DNA of 64,000 nucleotides from Paraphaeosphaeria minitans (Eukaryota; Ascomycota; Dothideomycetes; Pleosporales; Didymosphaeriaceae), in the NCBI GenBank assembly GCA_015832175.1, contig WJXW01000002.1:806001-870000 (forward strand). The letters run 5' to 3'. The position numbers and the translations under genes are program-made. A model generated the notes under the pieces. It searched no databases. It worked only from the letters and a program-made list of their open reading frames with translations, and had not been told where the DNA came from. Within the stretch, counting starts at the first letter, position 1; every line of letters begins with the position of its first letter. Shown one piece after another: positions 32,026 to 42,404 of the stretch.

Positions 32026-33930
32026 CTACTCAGGTCCCGCGGCCGTCAAAAAGTCGAAATCTGCTCCTCGGTTTGCTTGGTTGACTGATCGCATATACAA
32101 CCCCCGATAGCCCCTCGTATGCTGTTGGGCCGCCTTACCGATCGATTTGGACTCCATGTTCCTGGATTCGATTCTCCGCTTGATCTCATCGTCTGGAACA
32201 TTGAGTTGTAAAAGCCTTTTCTCGACGTCGCATACGATCTCATCGCCACTTCTCACGATGCCCAAGACTGACTCGGGATTTGCAGATTCTGGGGAGATGT
32301 GCAAAGCAATGGTTCCACCCGCTGTGCCACTCATTCTTCCATCTGAAAGCCGCAGCATGTCTTGCACCCCCTGCTCCCCAAGCTTGCGTGGAATGGGGAT
32401 CAGTCCAGCTTCGGGCATGCCAGGATTGCCGACAGGACCGATGTTTTGCAGCACCAAGACGCTGTCTGCATCAACGTCCAGCTCTGGGTCATCTATTCGT
32501 CGCGCAAGATCTGCAGAGTTCGCGAACACAACAGCCTTTCCTTGATGGCGTAACAGTCTTCGATCTTTAGATGCACTGGCTTTCATTACTGCGCCGTCAG
32601 GTGCCAAATTACCTTTGAGCACAACGACAGACGAGGAAGGATAGAGTGGCTTGTCGAGTTGATGGAGACAATTCACTGCGCTGTTGCGGGGTGTAGCAAT
32701 ATATGGTGCGGAAGAGATTTCCTCGCCGAGTGTCTTTCCAGACACGGTTTTGGCATTTAGGTGCAAGAGAGGCTTGAGCTCGTGCAACAGCGCCAGCATA
32801 CCTCCGCTATTATGGAAATCTGTCATGTAGTTCTCTCCACTTGGCTTCAGATCGACCAACAGTGGAGTGTTTCGGCCGATTTCGTCGAAGGTGTCGAGAT
32901 CGATGGTCCCTGCGACTTCAGGATGTCTTCCAATGATTGCCATCAGGTGCACAACAGCGTTCGTTGAACCACCAATTGCTTGGAGCACCGTGATCGCATT
33001 AAGGAATGATTCTCTCGAGAGAACCTGTTGTGGCTTAAGCTTCGTCGCAGCTGCTTGTACTGCGAGCTTTCCAGTCTCCTCGGCGATTCTTAACCGGGCT
33101 GAAGAGACAGCAGGTGCTGTTGCGCCTTTTATTGGCATCATTCCCAGGGCTACGAGCACGCAAGCCATTGTGCTAGCTGTGCCCATCACACCACACGTGC
33201 CTGCCTAGGACCTGTCAATACAGGCTTGTATAGCAGCTATTGCCAGCTTACCGTGGGTGCAAGTTCTTCATTTATCGCCGAGATGTCTTCCAAATCAATC
33301 GTACCGGCACGGAAATTGGCCCAATTGTTTCTGCAATCGGTACAAGCTCCTATTCGAACGCCTCGGTGACTTCCGAGCATCATCGGTCCTGTTACCAGAT
33401 GCACAATGGGCTTGTTCGCTGAGATACCGCCCATCAACTGTGCGGGCGTTGTTTTGTCGCAGCCTTCATATTGGGTCAACATGAATCACACTCGCGCCAT
33501 AGAAGATCTCACCTCCAATCAGGATCACCGCATCGCACGGCTGCGCTCGAACCATCTCTTCCGTGTCCATGCTCATCAGATTTCTTAAGAACATACTTGT
33601 AGGGCTTGCAAAGCTCTCATGTAAGCTAATGGTCGGAAAGTCAATAGCAAGACCACCGCTCAATTGTACGCCTCTTTTGGTTGCTTCTAACAACTGGGGG
33701 ATGTTTGCGTGACATGGGTTGAAGCTGGAGTACGTGTTGACAATACCGATGATGGGTCGCGATAATGCATCTTCGCTATAGCCGAGGGCCTTAATAAAGA
33801 CTTTGCGAAGGAAGAGCGAGAAGTGAGCGTCGCCATATGATGTCAGACCCTGACGGAGCCCTGGAGCATCACTGGAGATGGGCGTGTTGAGATCGTAGTC
33901 AGCGTTCGGATGTTTGTTCTGTTCTGCCAT
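32026..33930 (-). CDS. IlvD/Edd-family dehydratase (sugar-acid type)
   Basis: Three exons: 33930-33513, 33463-33252 and 33204-32026, giving 602 residues. IlvD/Edd enzymes are Fe-S dehydratases for dihydroxy acids and aldonates. Cluster-ligand regions are present: YSSFNPCHANIPQL, GGCDKTTPAQLMGG and AGTCGVMGTASTMACV. The last motif resembles aldonate dehydratases (arabinonate/xylonate type, GTC.xMGTASTM) more than valine-pathway Ilv3 (GACGGMYTANTM), so I favour a catabolic sugar-acid dehydratase. C-terminal blocks GGSTNAVVHLMAI, NIGPVGNPGMPEAG and LSDGRMSGTAGG are intact. There is no mitochondrial presequence (MAEQNKHPNADYDLNTP), again unlike Ilv3. It is divergent from the SDR gene, with two CGG-N7-CCG sites between them. 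Substrate unknown. Confidence 0.9.
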
Positions 33931-34025
33931 CACTGAAACTTGGTTCGAGGTCGCAACGTATTACCTTCGAAATACTGTGAAGTGTAACATGCTTTTTAGG
34001 ATGAACCCTGGTGGGGTTAGCCGGA

Positions 34026-34038
34026 CGGACTTACTCCG
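34026..34038. promoter_or_regulatory. CGG-N7-CCG candidate operator 1, dehydratase/SDR
   Basis: CGG-acttact-CCG followed by tGGT, in the divergent promoter of the dehydratase and SDR genes. An overlapping CGG at 34022 also forms a CGG-N11-CCG arrangement with the same half site. Confidence 0.5.
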
Positions 34039-34097
34039 TGGTAGTGACATCAGTTGCTAGGCCGAAGAGGGCTAACGTCACGCCGGGACGCGGCAGT

Positions 34098-34110
34098 CGG
34101 GGCAATTCCG
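34098..34110. promoter_or_regulatory. CGG-N7-CCG candidate operator 2, dehydratase/SDR
   Basis: CGG-ggcaatt-CCG, 72 bp from the first site and about 200 bp upstream of the SDR start. It lacks the CCG-Y-GGT extension. Confidence 0.45.
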
Positions 34111-34311
34111 TTGCTACCGGGAGAAGGTCAGATTCGACACACAGAACGACTGGGTACGAACTTGAACTTGAAAAGTCATCGGGTACGGATCTTGAAATCG
34201 CCCGACCAGCTTTACGATCCCTGCTCCTAGAAATCGCCAGTAAAACTCTCAAGTGAACTGCGATTGAAAGCACAGCCTCAGGCAGCTTCGAAAAACCCCC
34301 AGATTGTCATT

Positions 34312-35115
34312 ATGCTGGACCTCAAGGGAAAAGTCGCACTTATCATTGGACTGGGTCAAACAGGAACAGAAGGATGGGGCATTGGAGCTGCATGCGCAGT
34401 TCTCTTCTCTCGACAAGGCGCTCTGATATTCGGCGGGAACCGCACCCTTGCATCCACGACGAAAACAACGCAAACGATACAATCGGAAGGTGGAGTCTGT
34501 GATATCGTCGCTGCAGACGCGACGGATTCTTCCTCTGTGAGAGCACTCGTAGATGCTTGCCTTGCGAAACATGGCCGCATCGACATACTCCTGTGCAATG
34601 TCGGTGTTTCGGCACCCGGAAACCCTGCCACAATGAACGAAGAAACCTGGGACGCACAAATAAACATCAATCTGAAGAGCGTGTATCTAGCATGCCACCA
34701 CGTTTTGCCCGTCATGGAAGCGCAAACTACCGGCGGCGCCATTGTCTGCATCTCCAGCATTGCAGGTATGCGGTACATCGGCAAGCCGCAGATCGCTTAC
34801 AACACCGCGAAAGCGGCGATATTGCAGTTTGTCAAGGCCACAGCGGTCATGTATGCAGATAAAAATGTGCGCTTGAATACTGTGGTTCCGGGGTTGATGG
34901 ATACCCCGTACACCAAGAGTCTTGCGGACCGGTATGGGAGGGACTATCAGGAGTTCAAGGAGGGAAGAGATCGGCAGGTGCCGATGGGCAGGATGGGGGA
35001 TGCATGGGATGTGGCAAACGCGGCGCTCTTTTTGGTCAGCGATGAGAGCAGATATGTCACTGGGCAGAAGATCGTTGTTGACGGAGGAATCACGGGGAGT
35101 ACTGGAAGAGCATGA
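34312..35115 (+). CDS. Short-chain dehydrogenase/reductase
   Basis: Single-exon classical SDR of 267 residues. The cofactor glycine motif is unusual, GLGQTGTEGWGIGAA in place of TGxxxGxG, which adds residues in the first turn. NNAG is replaced by CNVG (LLCNVGVSAPG). The active site is intact: Ser in ISSIAG and Tyr/Lys in YNTAK. The C-terminal part is typical: VVPGLMDTPYT, MGRMGDAWDVANAALFLVSD and YVTGQKIVVDGG. It starts at MLDLKGKVALI (34312); a longer frame upstream has no ATG. Such enzymes oxidise sugars to lactones or reduce ketones using NAD(P). With the divergent dehydratase and nearby Ldh2-type enzyme it would fit a sugar or sugar-acid oxidation step; the substrate cannot be read from sequence. 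Confidence 0.9.
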   Translation: MLDLKGKVALIIGLGQTGTEGWGIGAACAVLFSRQGALIFGGNRTLASTTKTTQTIQSEGGVCDIVAADATDSSSVRALVDACLAKHGRIDILLCNVGVSAPGNPATMNEETWDAQININLKSVYLACHHVLPVMEAQTTGGAIVCISSIAGMRYIGKPQIAYNTAKAAILQFVKATAVMYADKNVRLNTVVPGLMDTPYTKSLADRYGRDYQEFKEGRDRQVPMGRMGDAWDVANAALFLVSDESRYVTGQKIVVDGGITGSTGRA

Positions 35116-35821
35116 GGTATACCCGGTGATCGAGTCGAAGGTATTCTTCATCGCAACGGATACCTAATTCCAGGTAGAAAGAATTCTAGGAGACAGGCTA
35201 TGGCAAAAACAGGACCTGAGAAGTCATATCCCTTCGAAAAAGAATTCGGATGGATGGCGGACAGTCTTCGGACGCCAAGCGCTCCAGACTTGCCTCAGCA
35301 CGTGGAGATTGGTTGTAATTTATGCTGAGTCATACCTAGGTAGGTAGTTATGACCTGGTACCAAATCTCACGTGAAGGCAGCAGCCATCTAACAACAAAA
35401 TATTTCGCGACTTCGTTATCTACCAGGCCATGTGCAATCATGTCCAATCTTCCATGACGAGTGACTGTTGCACTTTCAAAAACGTGTGCACCGGGGTATC
35501 CTTTTGAATACACCCGACACATAAGTAGGTAGGTATACACGCTTCTCTCCAGGACAGACATACATCGTGCATTGAAATGGTATTGCAACCCTTCAGCATG
35601 CGAGATGTACCGCAACGCTCGCGGCTTCTTCGAGAAGGGAATCATGGCTCATTGTCAGAAGGACAGTCATCATGGGACAGGCGATGATCTCTGCAGTAGC
35701 GAGCGGCTGAAGTGGCCCCCACACACCTACCTAGGTACGGTAGGTAGCCTCATCGCTTTCGCGACTCGCGAAGCATCATAACCATCAAGCGACCTCCTTT
35801 GCATTGTGCGCGACCATTCGC
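35116..35821. other. Intergenic with CCTACC/GGTAGG repeats
   Basis: About 700 bp without a gene. It carries TACCTAGGTAGGTAG at 35333-35347, GTAGGTAGGTA at 35525-35535 and a hairpin at 35726-35744 (listed separately). It should include the promoter of the large ankyrin/CorA-like gene. Confidence 0.6.
35726..35744. repeat. Inverted repeat CCTACC / GGTAGG
   Basis: CCTACC, then TAGGTAC, then GGTAGG: a 6-bp perfect inverted repeat about 80 bp upstream of the ankyrin/CorA-like start codon. Related TACCTAGGTA words recur twice in the preceding 400 bp. Confidence 0.7.
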
Positions 35822-38800
35822 ATGCGTAATGTCTCTGTATTTGACGCAGCCGTCATGAACCAGGAGTGTAAGACCTTGGTGACTCACGCACAAGACCTGC
35901 TTGGTAGTGCTGACCGTTGTCTAGCCACCGCGACTGCGGCGAATCCTCCCGCACCGCCAGTAATATCCGTAACAGCACCAGAGGACGACTTGTTTCATCC
36001 TATTGTGCGGGACTTCCTGCAAGAGTGGGAAAGCAAATATACTGATCGTGCATCCACTGTCTCTCAGGCGGAATTTTTTGCACCGGTGGAATTGTTGACC
36101 GATGAAAACACCTCGACTTCCAGCGAAGCCCGATTCGAGGACGATGAAATCCCCTTACACCCATCAGCGCCTCGGATAATTGTCAGTGAACCAGATGCGG
36201 GCCCTGGATTGCCTTCGACTTTGGATGAGAGAGGGACTCCTCGGAAAGCTTCGAGTGGTGCCAAGAGAACAACGTTCCTGGGCGATACAGATGACACAGC
36301 GCAAAATATACCGAAGTTGCGTCAGCGGAGACACAGCACTATCAGTCTCATACCTGATCGGAAAATTTCCAGCAATGCTCAGGCGTCTGGAAGAGATGCG
36401 CAGCCCCGGTCAGCCCCAAGGCTTTGGACGACAAAGGAGAACCATCCTAAAAATGGATGGAAGATGAGAGTGCGATATGCGGCCGGAAACGCAACATGTT
36501 CGGTTGTTGATGTGGTCGTTGTCTACCTGTATAATTCTGCTGTGAGCGATAAACTGGACCGCGATGCGGATATCGCAATCTTCAATCATTATGAGTCCCC
36601 TGAGCCTGGCGACAGAGAGACATCGCCTACTAAAAAAATTCAGCGTGCCAGAACAGAACTTGGCAAGCAGCTCAAACAAGACGGTCTCGGTTTCACTGCA
36701 CCAAACTACTGGGCGCCGCCAGTGGATGCGCGTAGATTACGGCGTCATCACGTAAATTTCCTGAAGGATGCCGATATGCTGCGAGAGCAAGTGCCGGGTA
36801 TACGGCTCACCACCGTAGGGTTTGACATCAAGCCGAACCTAGCCAATAGCCTTAACCTTGAGGCTGCAGCACAACAGTTGTACGATCATCTTCAACAACA
36901 TCGTAAAGAGCACACAAAGGCCCCTATGATCTTCCTAGGACATACTCTGGGGGGGCTGTTCATCATTAAGGCATTGGCTGAGTACCAGAAACAACCATCA
37001 ATCGCCAACGATGTATTGATAGATACAGCTGGTCTCTTCCTCTTCTCATGCCGTACAGCTTTTCCAGATCCTCATATACAGGTACTCGCGAATCTATATG
37101 GTGCAAGGCCTACCGACAAGCTGTTTAATGAGCTTTCCAAGAGCTCCGTTGCGCAAGACATCAGTAAAGTTGTGAACGGTGGATTGTGTTCCAAGTACCC
37201 CCGCGCCGAATCTTCGAATGCGACACAACTTGGAAACAATGGACCCCAGCGTGTGTGTCGATCGGCTTTCCCGTTTTCCAGGTGCTTGCTCGAGGCGAGA
37301 TCGAAGAAGCGCTTGGTAATGTTCTCAGTATGCCAGTGCGGACAATGGCCATTGGCAAAGAACCATCAAACTGTCTCAAGTTCACCGGCTCCCAGGATCC
37401 GGATTTTGTACACTTGACGATGCTGATACAGTCTGCCTTACAAACCCATAAACTTCTTCATGCAGCGGCTCTGGGTCGGGTCGACGATATTCACTCGATG
37501 ATTCGCAGAGGAACGAACGTTAATTTGCGGGATAGATGGAGTCAAACAGCGTTGCAGATCGCCGTCCGCCTAAATCATGAGAAAGTTGTGACCAAACTTT
37601 TGGGTGCAAAAGATATCGACCCAAACCCGCGGGACAAGTTATCGAACACTCCACTCCATTACGCGGTTCGAACGGGCAACGAAACTATCGTCAGGGCGCT
37701 CATTCACAACGGCGCAGATATCTCAATCGAAAACCAACGCAAGAGAACTCCTAGGGACCTTGCTGAAAAACGGAAATCGCGAAAATATATTTCCAAGCTG
37801 TTGAAAAGCAAATTGATGAGTGGACCCGATCAGAGCCCATCAAGTAAGTTGATCGGATCAGGAAAACCTCCCACGTCACAAGACGCTATCATGGCTTGCA
37901 AAAACTCTCAAATTGCTATCACGGAAATTTATTCTACCCGAAACAGCGATAAACACTGGAGTGTCGGCGTCTCGGTGGACGCACTGCTTTATGGGACAAA
38001 CACGCTTGATGACATACTTGACCAAGTGAGGCCGCAAGCTGTCAAGGCAGAATCGCCCGTTTGTATATGGATACACGTTGCCGAGAACAACATGGTCTGG
38101 TTGGAAGACTTATTCGCTAAGCTTCGTCTCCACCCAGCGATATGGCAAGACACCAAACGCTCAGTCACCGAATCGTTACGAAACCGCGCAATCACTCCTC
38201 ATGTCAGCTTTGGCGATACCAGATCATTGTTCTTACCTTATCTTAGTTACGAGGCCAATTCTCGACAGGCCAAACGAACTACACACATTCAAGAAGTCGA
38301 TGCGAAGTATCAGCAGAGAAGGATCGCTGAGCTTCCTTTGGCAACTAGTACACTCTCTGCTCTGACGGAGAGTAGCAGTCGTGCAAGCACTGTAGAAAGA
38401 AGATCTCAGTTACAGGTCCCAGCAGGGAATAATCTTGAGAGTTACCCCTACCTTGAAGAGGATTCGGATTCTGACTTCTCGGAGATCTTGGAAACCGATG
38501 ACCCTGATGAACTGGAAGAGGAAGAGAAAGCACAGATCAACGCTTACTTATATAATCCACCGGCTCTGCATGTTCGCCGCACACTAGATCAATATTACTA
38601 CCATATGCTGGAAAGTACGCATGAGCGGGATATAGATCAAGTCGTGTCTCGGTGGGCTCTAAATGTAAAGTCCGAACGAAATCACAACATCCTCATGGTT
38701 GATCAGTTATGGTTGTGGATTGGGCACAGTCGCGAGACCGCTGCACCCGGAGAGCATGAGATGGAATTACTGAGGCGAAGGAATCGCAGCAGCGATAGAA

Positions 38801-40086
38801 CAAGTGGAACGTCGCCTGAGCGAAATAGGATTCAATACGTCGTTTCCTGTTTTCCGAATCGTACCGGGAGCGGCCAGCTTTCTCACCGCACTGTCGATGA
38901 CCTTAGGTTACGAGTTTTGGATCCGACTAGTCGGAAGCGAGACCCCATTCGCCAGCCTGAAGATCTCGTCTCAAGAATCATGGAAACCTGCTGTAGCGTA
39001 TTTGACAGGATGCAAGATGTCGAATGGCTTCGCTTCTATCAGATGTTTGAGGACTCTGTTGGTACCATCGATGACAAAGAAAGCAAACTGTTCCGTGACT
39101 TTCAGCGAGGATCCAATCGTCTTCTTGAGCTTGACAACGGCAACAAGTACTACAATGAAAGCAAGAACGCGCTCTTGACAGATCTTCTTGATATCAGAAC
39201 AGAGATTGCATTGCTTGTGGAAGTCAAAGACATTCGCGACGAAGTCAACATTATTCTCACAGTCTTGACAATACAGCGGAAGCTTGTCAAACAGATGAGT
39301 CAGGAAGCGGGAGAAGAGATTGCTCTTCTTCGTACTCCAGTCGTCAAGAACATGATACTAGCCGACATCAACGATTTCACTAAACTGGACAACCAAGCCA
39401 GGACTATTCAAGAAAAGCTGAATACACTAATGGATCTCAAGCAAAAGGCCGCGAACGCGTGGGAAGCCAAGGAGGCCCGCGAGACCGCCGTCGCCGCTGG
39501 AAAGCAAGGCAACACGGTTCTTGTCTTTACCGTCGTTACAATCATCTTTCTCCCCCTATCGTTCATGTCGTCCTTCTTCGCAATTGGCATCGCCGCATTT
39601 CCCCACAACGAGGAAAGCGGAGAAGTCAACTGGCCTTTGAAAACCATAATGGGTCTTTTGTTCGGAGTCTCGCTATGCGTATCCATACCCTTGATCATAT
39701 TTGCCCTCAACATGGACTACTTCAACTCTGTACACAAGGAGTTGCGGAACAACTATCTCCCTATTATAGGCACCAAGTTGATACCTATGCTTCCACCGCT
39801 TGGATCAAGCAGCGACCCCACTGCGTATCGAAGACGATGGACAGGACTACTACAGGAGCAGCGAGAAAACTACATGAAGAGCGAGGACTTGGCAGTCGCA
39901 GGAATAAGAAACGATGATGGATATTCTGCCGAAGTGAAGTCAGGTGTCAGTTTTCCTTCAACAGCCTCGTCACACACGTTTATAGAGAAGGAGAGAGATT
40001 CTTCGTCGCACACGAGGACAAGATATCACAGATTCCGCTCGCGGCGAAGAACGCCAGACGACGAAAGTCTTGTCGGTGACCAGTAG
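35822..40086 (+). CDS. Hydrolase-like / ankyrin / CorA-like fusion protein
   Basis: Two exons, 35822-37163 and 37250-40086 (86-nt intron, GTAAAG donor, CCCCAG acceptor), giving 1392 residues. The N-terminal third has a disordered Ser/Pro region, then an alpha/beta-hydrolase-like segment (VRYAAGNATCSVVDVVVVYL, GIRLTTVGFDIKPN, PMIFLGHTLGGLFIIKAL). The nucleophile elbow reads GHTLGG where lipases/esterases have GHSLGG, so catalysis is doubtful. After the splice (FPVFQVLARGEIEEALGNVL) come ankyrin repeats at about residues 540-660 (LHAAALGRVDDIHSMIRRG, NTPLHYAVRTGNETIVRALI). The C-terminus is CorA-like: long helices, then two TM segments (TVVTIIFLPLSFMSSFFAIG and TIMGLLFGVSLCVSIPLIIF). The GMN signature of Mg2+ channels is absent; FAIG occupies that place. 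A fungal family of this layout exists, with no established function. Confidence 0.85.
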
Positions 40087-40138
40087 GATGGAGCGGTAGT
40101 CAAACATCATACTTATTATTTCATCTACAGTTCTCAAT

Positions 40139-40762
40139 CTACCCGCTAACTATGAGAGCGTGCCGGCAAGTACTTGTGTTGAAGTCCCTCCACTCGTTGG
40201 TCGAAGGTCTCCATTTGACCGTCAAGCCTTTATGAGAGTGCAAATTGGAAGAGTACTGGTTGTACTCGCCGATGGCAGGTCTTTGCACGCCGATGGTGCC
40301 GTGATTCGATTGACCTCCGGGTTTTTGGCTTAATGTCTTGAAGTAGCTGAACACCGCGTCGTCGAGGGTGTAGTCAATGGTGGGTAGCTGGCACTTCATT
40401 ATGTTCCAACGTGTTTTGAGACGTACAGCAATTATTTTCGAAGTAGGGTCCCACTGAGTTATAGCACGGGCTATGATCGTCTCCGAAACCGCGTGACCAA
40501 TTACTGTGTGTATCGAAAATCAGTATGATGGTCAAAAACAAGGGTTTCGGACAGAATTAGGCCTGATGTCTGAGATCCTCAGACTTGCGCGAGATCAGAA
40601 ACAGATTATCCACAGTGTCATTGCGTACCACTGACGCCCTGGTCGAGAACCATTACTGTTTCCGCTGCATGTACAGTAGTTGTAGCCGTGGTTGAGGTGG
40701 CAGTGGACGTCTCCGTGTTTGTCGTCGCCGAGCTAGTGGTAGCAGTCGAAGTGCTTGTTATA
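40139..40762 (-). CDS. Ser/Thr-rich protein, 5' end unresolved
   Basis: Two exons are supported. The upstream one (about 40762-40632) encodes a Thr/Ser/Ala repeat (TSTSTATTSSATTNTETS) and ends HAAETVMVLDQGVS. It joins through a GTACGC...ACACAG intron to an open stretch starting VIGHAVSETIIARAITQWD and running to the stop at 40139 (EYNQYSSNLHSHKGLTVKW). Joining keeps the frame and the protein-like composition on both sides. I found no start codon: upstream in this frame there is a stop near 40775, so the first exon(s) are either further upstream or lost. Thr/Ser-rich stretches like this are common in fungal wall-attached or secreted proteins, but no signal peptide is visible. Function unknown. 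Confidence 0.4.
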
Positions 40763-40775
40763 AATACTCAACCAG

Positions 40776-41203
40776 GAAGTACAAGAAGATTTTTTAGGTG
40801 TATATGCAATCAGACGCAATGCCTGTGAGCTGAACAGGCTTGCAAACTGGTCTGATCTTGTGCAGTGCTAGAGATACTTCACCCAAAAGGCACAATGCAA
40901 GGGACCTGGCCGCATGAATTTATACACTTCGCTATCGTCTAACGTTTATTTTGATGAGACCTGATTGTAAAATAAACGATATTAGATCCTGCGGGCAAAC
41001 TTCGCTCCGGCGCAACTACACGGCGGGTGTGTGCTAGTCGATGTAGTCGCCTACAGTCCGTCAGGAGTAACTGCAATGTAAAGCTGCGTGATGATATCCA
41101 GAACCTTAAATAGTTGTCTGTAAGAGCTCTAAGTCTTGAAAGATGATGTTACTTACCGCGATTCTAGTCTACTATGGACTAGATCTTCTTTGACAGCCCA
41201 ACG
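40776..41203. other. Intergenic, no gene seen
   Basis: About 430 bp. It may contain an unrecognised first exon of the Ser/Thr-rich gene. No other signal. Confidence 0.4.
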
Positions 41204-41890
41204 TCACAAACAATCCGGCAACCAGCGCCCTACGTGCGGCCCCTCCACTGTCATCTCCTCCCAGACCTTCTTGTCTCCACCATGGAATGACGCGAGTCGA
41301 TCTCGCATAATTCCCACGACAGCGACGAGATTCAGCCGCTGCAGCTCGTATACCTCCAGCATCTCATCGTACACCTTCTCGATCTCTGGTGATAGATCAC
41401 AGCTACTGGGATTGCGGAGCAGGGTGGCAAAGTGCCGAGTCTTGGTAGCCGACTTTTGGATTTCCACAGCCCAATGCGGGGTGGGAAGGTTGCGCTGCCA
41501 TGCCATCGGGGCAGGCTCGTGGTTTCTCGGTGCTTTAGCTGGACTGCCCTTACCTTTACTTGTACCTGCCTCGGAACTAGAAACAGAAGCCACACCCGTC
41601 TCCGCATATGACTTCTCCTTCTCTTTTTCCGCATACAAATTCTGCACCTTGTAGTCCAGCAGCGCTAAGCTGCGGAAAAGCTCGTGGTTTGCGTCTGCTA
41701 TGCGCTTCCGCAAGGCGGTGCCCGAGAGGCTGTACCATTTTAGCTCAAGATAGGCTGCGATGTCGTGCGAAATGGTTTTCATGGCTCGCTCGGAGGTAAT
41801 GCAGGCGGATAGGACGTCGCGGGCGATTTCTGGGGTGATGGGTCGACCTTCGATGAGGGTGATCAGGAGGTCGGTTTTGAGGGGGGTCAT
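41204..41890 (-). CDS. Hypothetical helical protein
   Basis: Single-exon gene of 228 residues, not recognised. The first 90 residues are helical and well ordered (TDLLITLIEGRPITPEIARD, RKRIADANHELFRSLALLD). A Lys/Glu and Ser/Gly/Lys linker follows (KEKEKSYAETG, GTSKGKGSPAKAP). The C-terminal half is again helical (IEKVYDEMLEVYELQRLNLV, VVGIMRDRLASFHGGDKKVW). There is no signal peptide or membrane segment. The composition and the long uninterrupted frame argue that it is real. The CC/GG-rich start (MTPLKTD) follows a GGGGGG-like leader on the coding strand. Confidence 0.65.
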   Translation of the reverse strand: MTPLKTDLLITLIEGRPITPEIARDVLSACITSERAMKTISHDIAAYLELKWYSLSGTALRKRIADANHELFRSLALLDYKVQNLYAEKEKEKSYAETGVASVSSSEAGTSKGKGSPAKAPRNHEPAPMAWQRNLPTPHWAVEIQKSATKTRHFATLLRNPSSCDLSPEIEKVYDEMLEVYELQRLNLVAVVGIMRDRLASFHGGDKKVWEEMTVEGPHVGRWLPDCL

Positions 41891-42404
41891 GGGGGGAACT
41901 TAGGTGGTGAGGATCTGTGGTTGGTAGTTCAATGGGTTTGAGAGGATGATTTGGCCTGCGCATAGTGATGTGGGAAGGATACATAAGACATTCTCGTAGG
42001 TGGAGTTCGTGTGGTGACAATGCTGGGTTGGCTCTGAACAAGGTTCGCGGCAGTCGTTCCACATTGTTTTAAGTGCAGAGTTCGACTGCCTAACGACACA
42101 CTATGTGATGTTAGAGCTGTTTACATTGCGCCTGTACAATGTCTTCGAGATAGACCCTTATGGAAACATGTGCTGATGGGAGACAAGCCCAAACATAACT
42201 GAGATTCAACCGGCGACTGTGTGAGACAGTGATTGCGACAGCAGTAGCGGCATTCGGGATTTGCATTCGAATTTGTGCCAAGTCTACTGGTACATTTTGC
42301 AAATACATCCCTGATTCAAATCGGTGCGGGTATCGTTGCGTAGCTAGCTCCCTTCATCCTACTAGTATTGTACAGTGTATTCCACAATAATCTTACAACA
42401 GTAC
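41891..42404. other. Intergenic, no gene seen
   Basis: About 510 bp between two minus-strand genes: promoter of the 228-residue gene and 3' side of the GluRS gene. Nothing else visible. Confidence 0.5.

Noticed and set aside
32026..33930. Assignment as Ilv3 (valine/isoleucine dihydroxy-acid dehydratase)
   Set aside because: There is no mitochondrial presequence, the third cluster motif reads GTCGVMGTASTM rather than GACGGMYTANTM, and the neighbours are catabolic.
34022..34038. Gal4-type CGG-N11-CCG site
   Set aside because: It shares its right half with the N7 site and occurs once, whereas the N7 spacing recurs in all three cluster promoters.
36946..36975. Active lipase/esterase call for the GHTLGG motif
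   Set aside because: The catalytic Ser of GHSLGG is replaced by Thr and no other catalytic residues can be assigned, so only a hydrolase-like fold is claimed.
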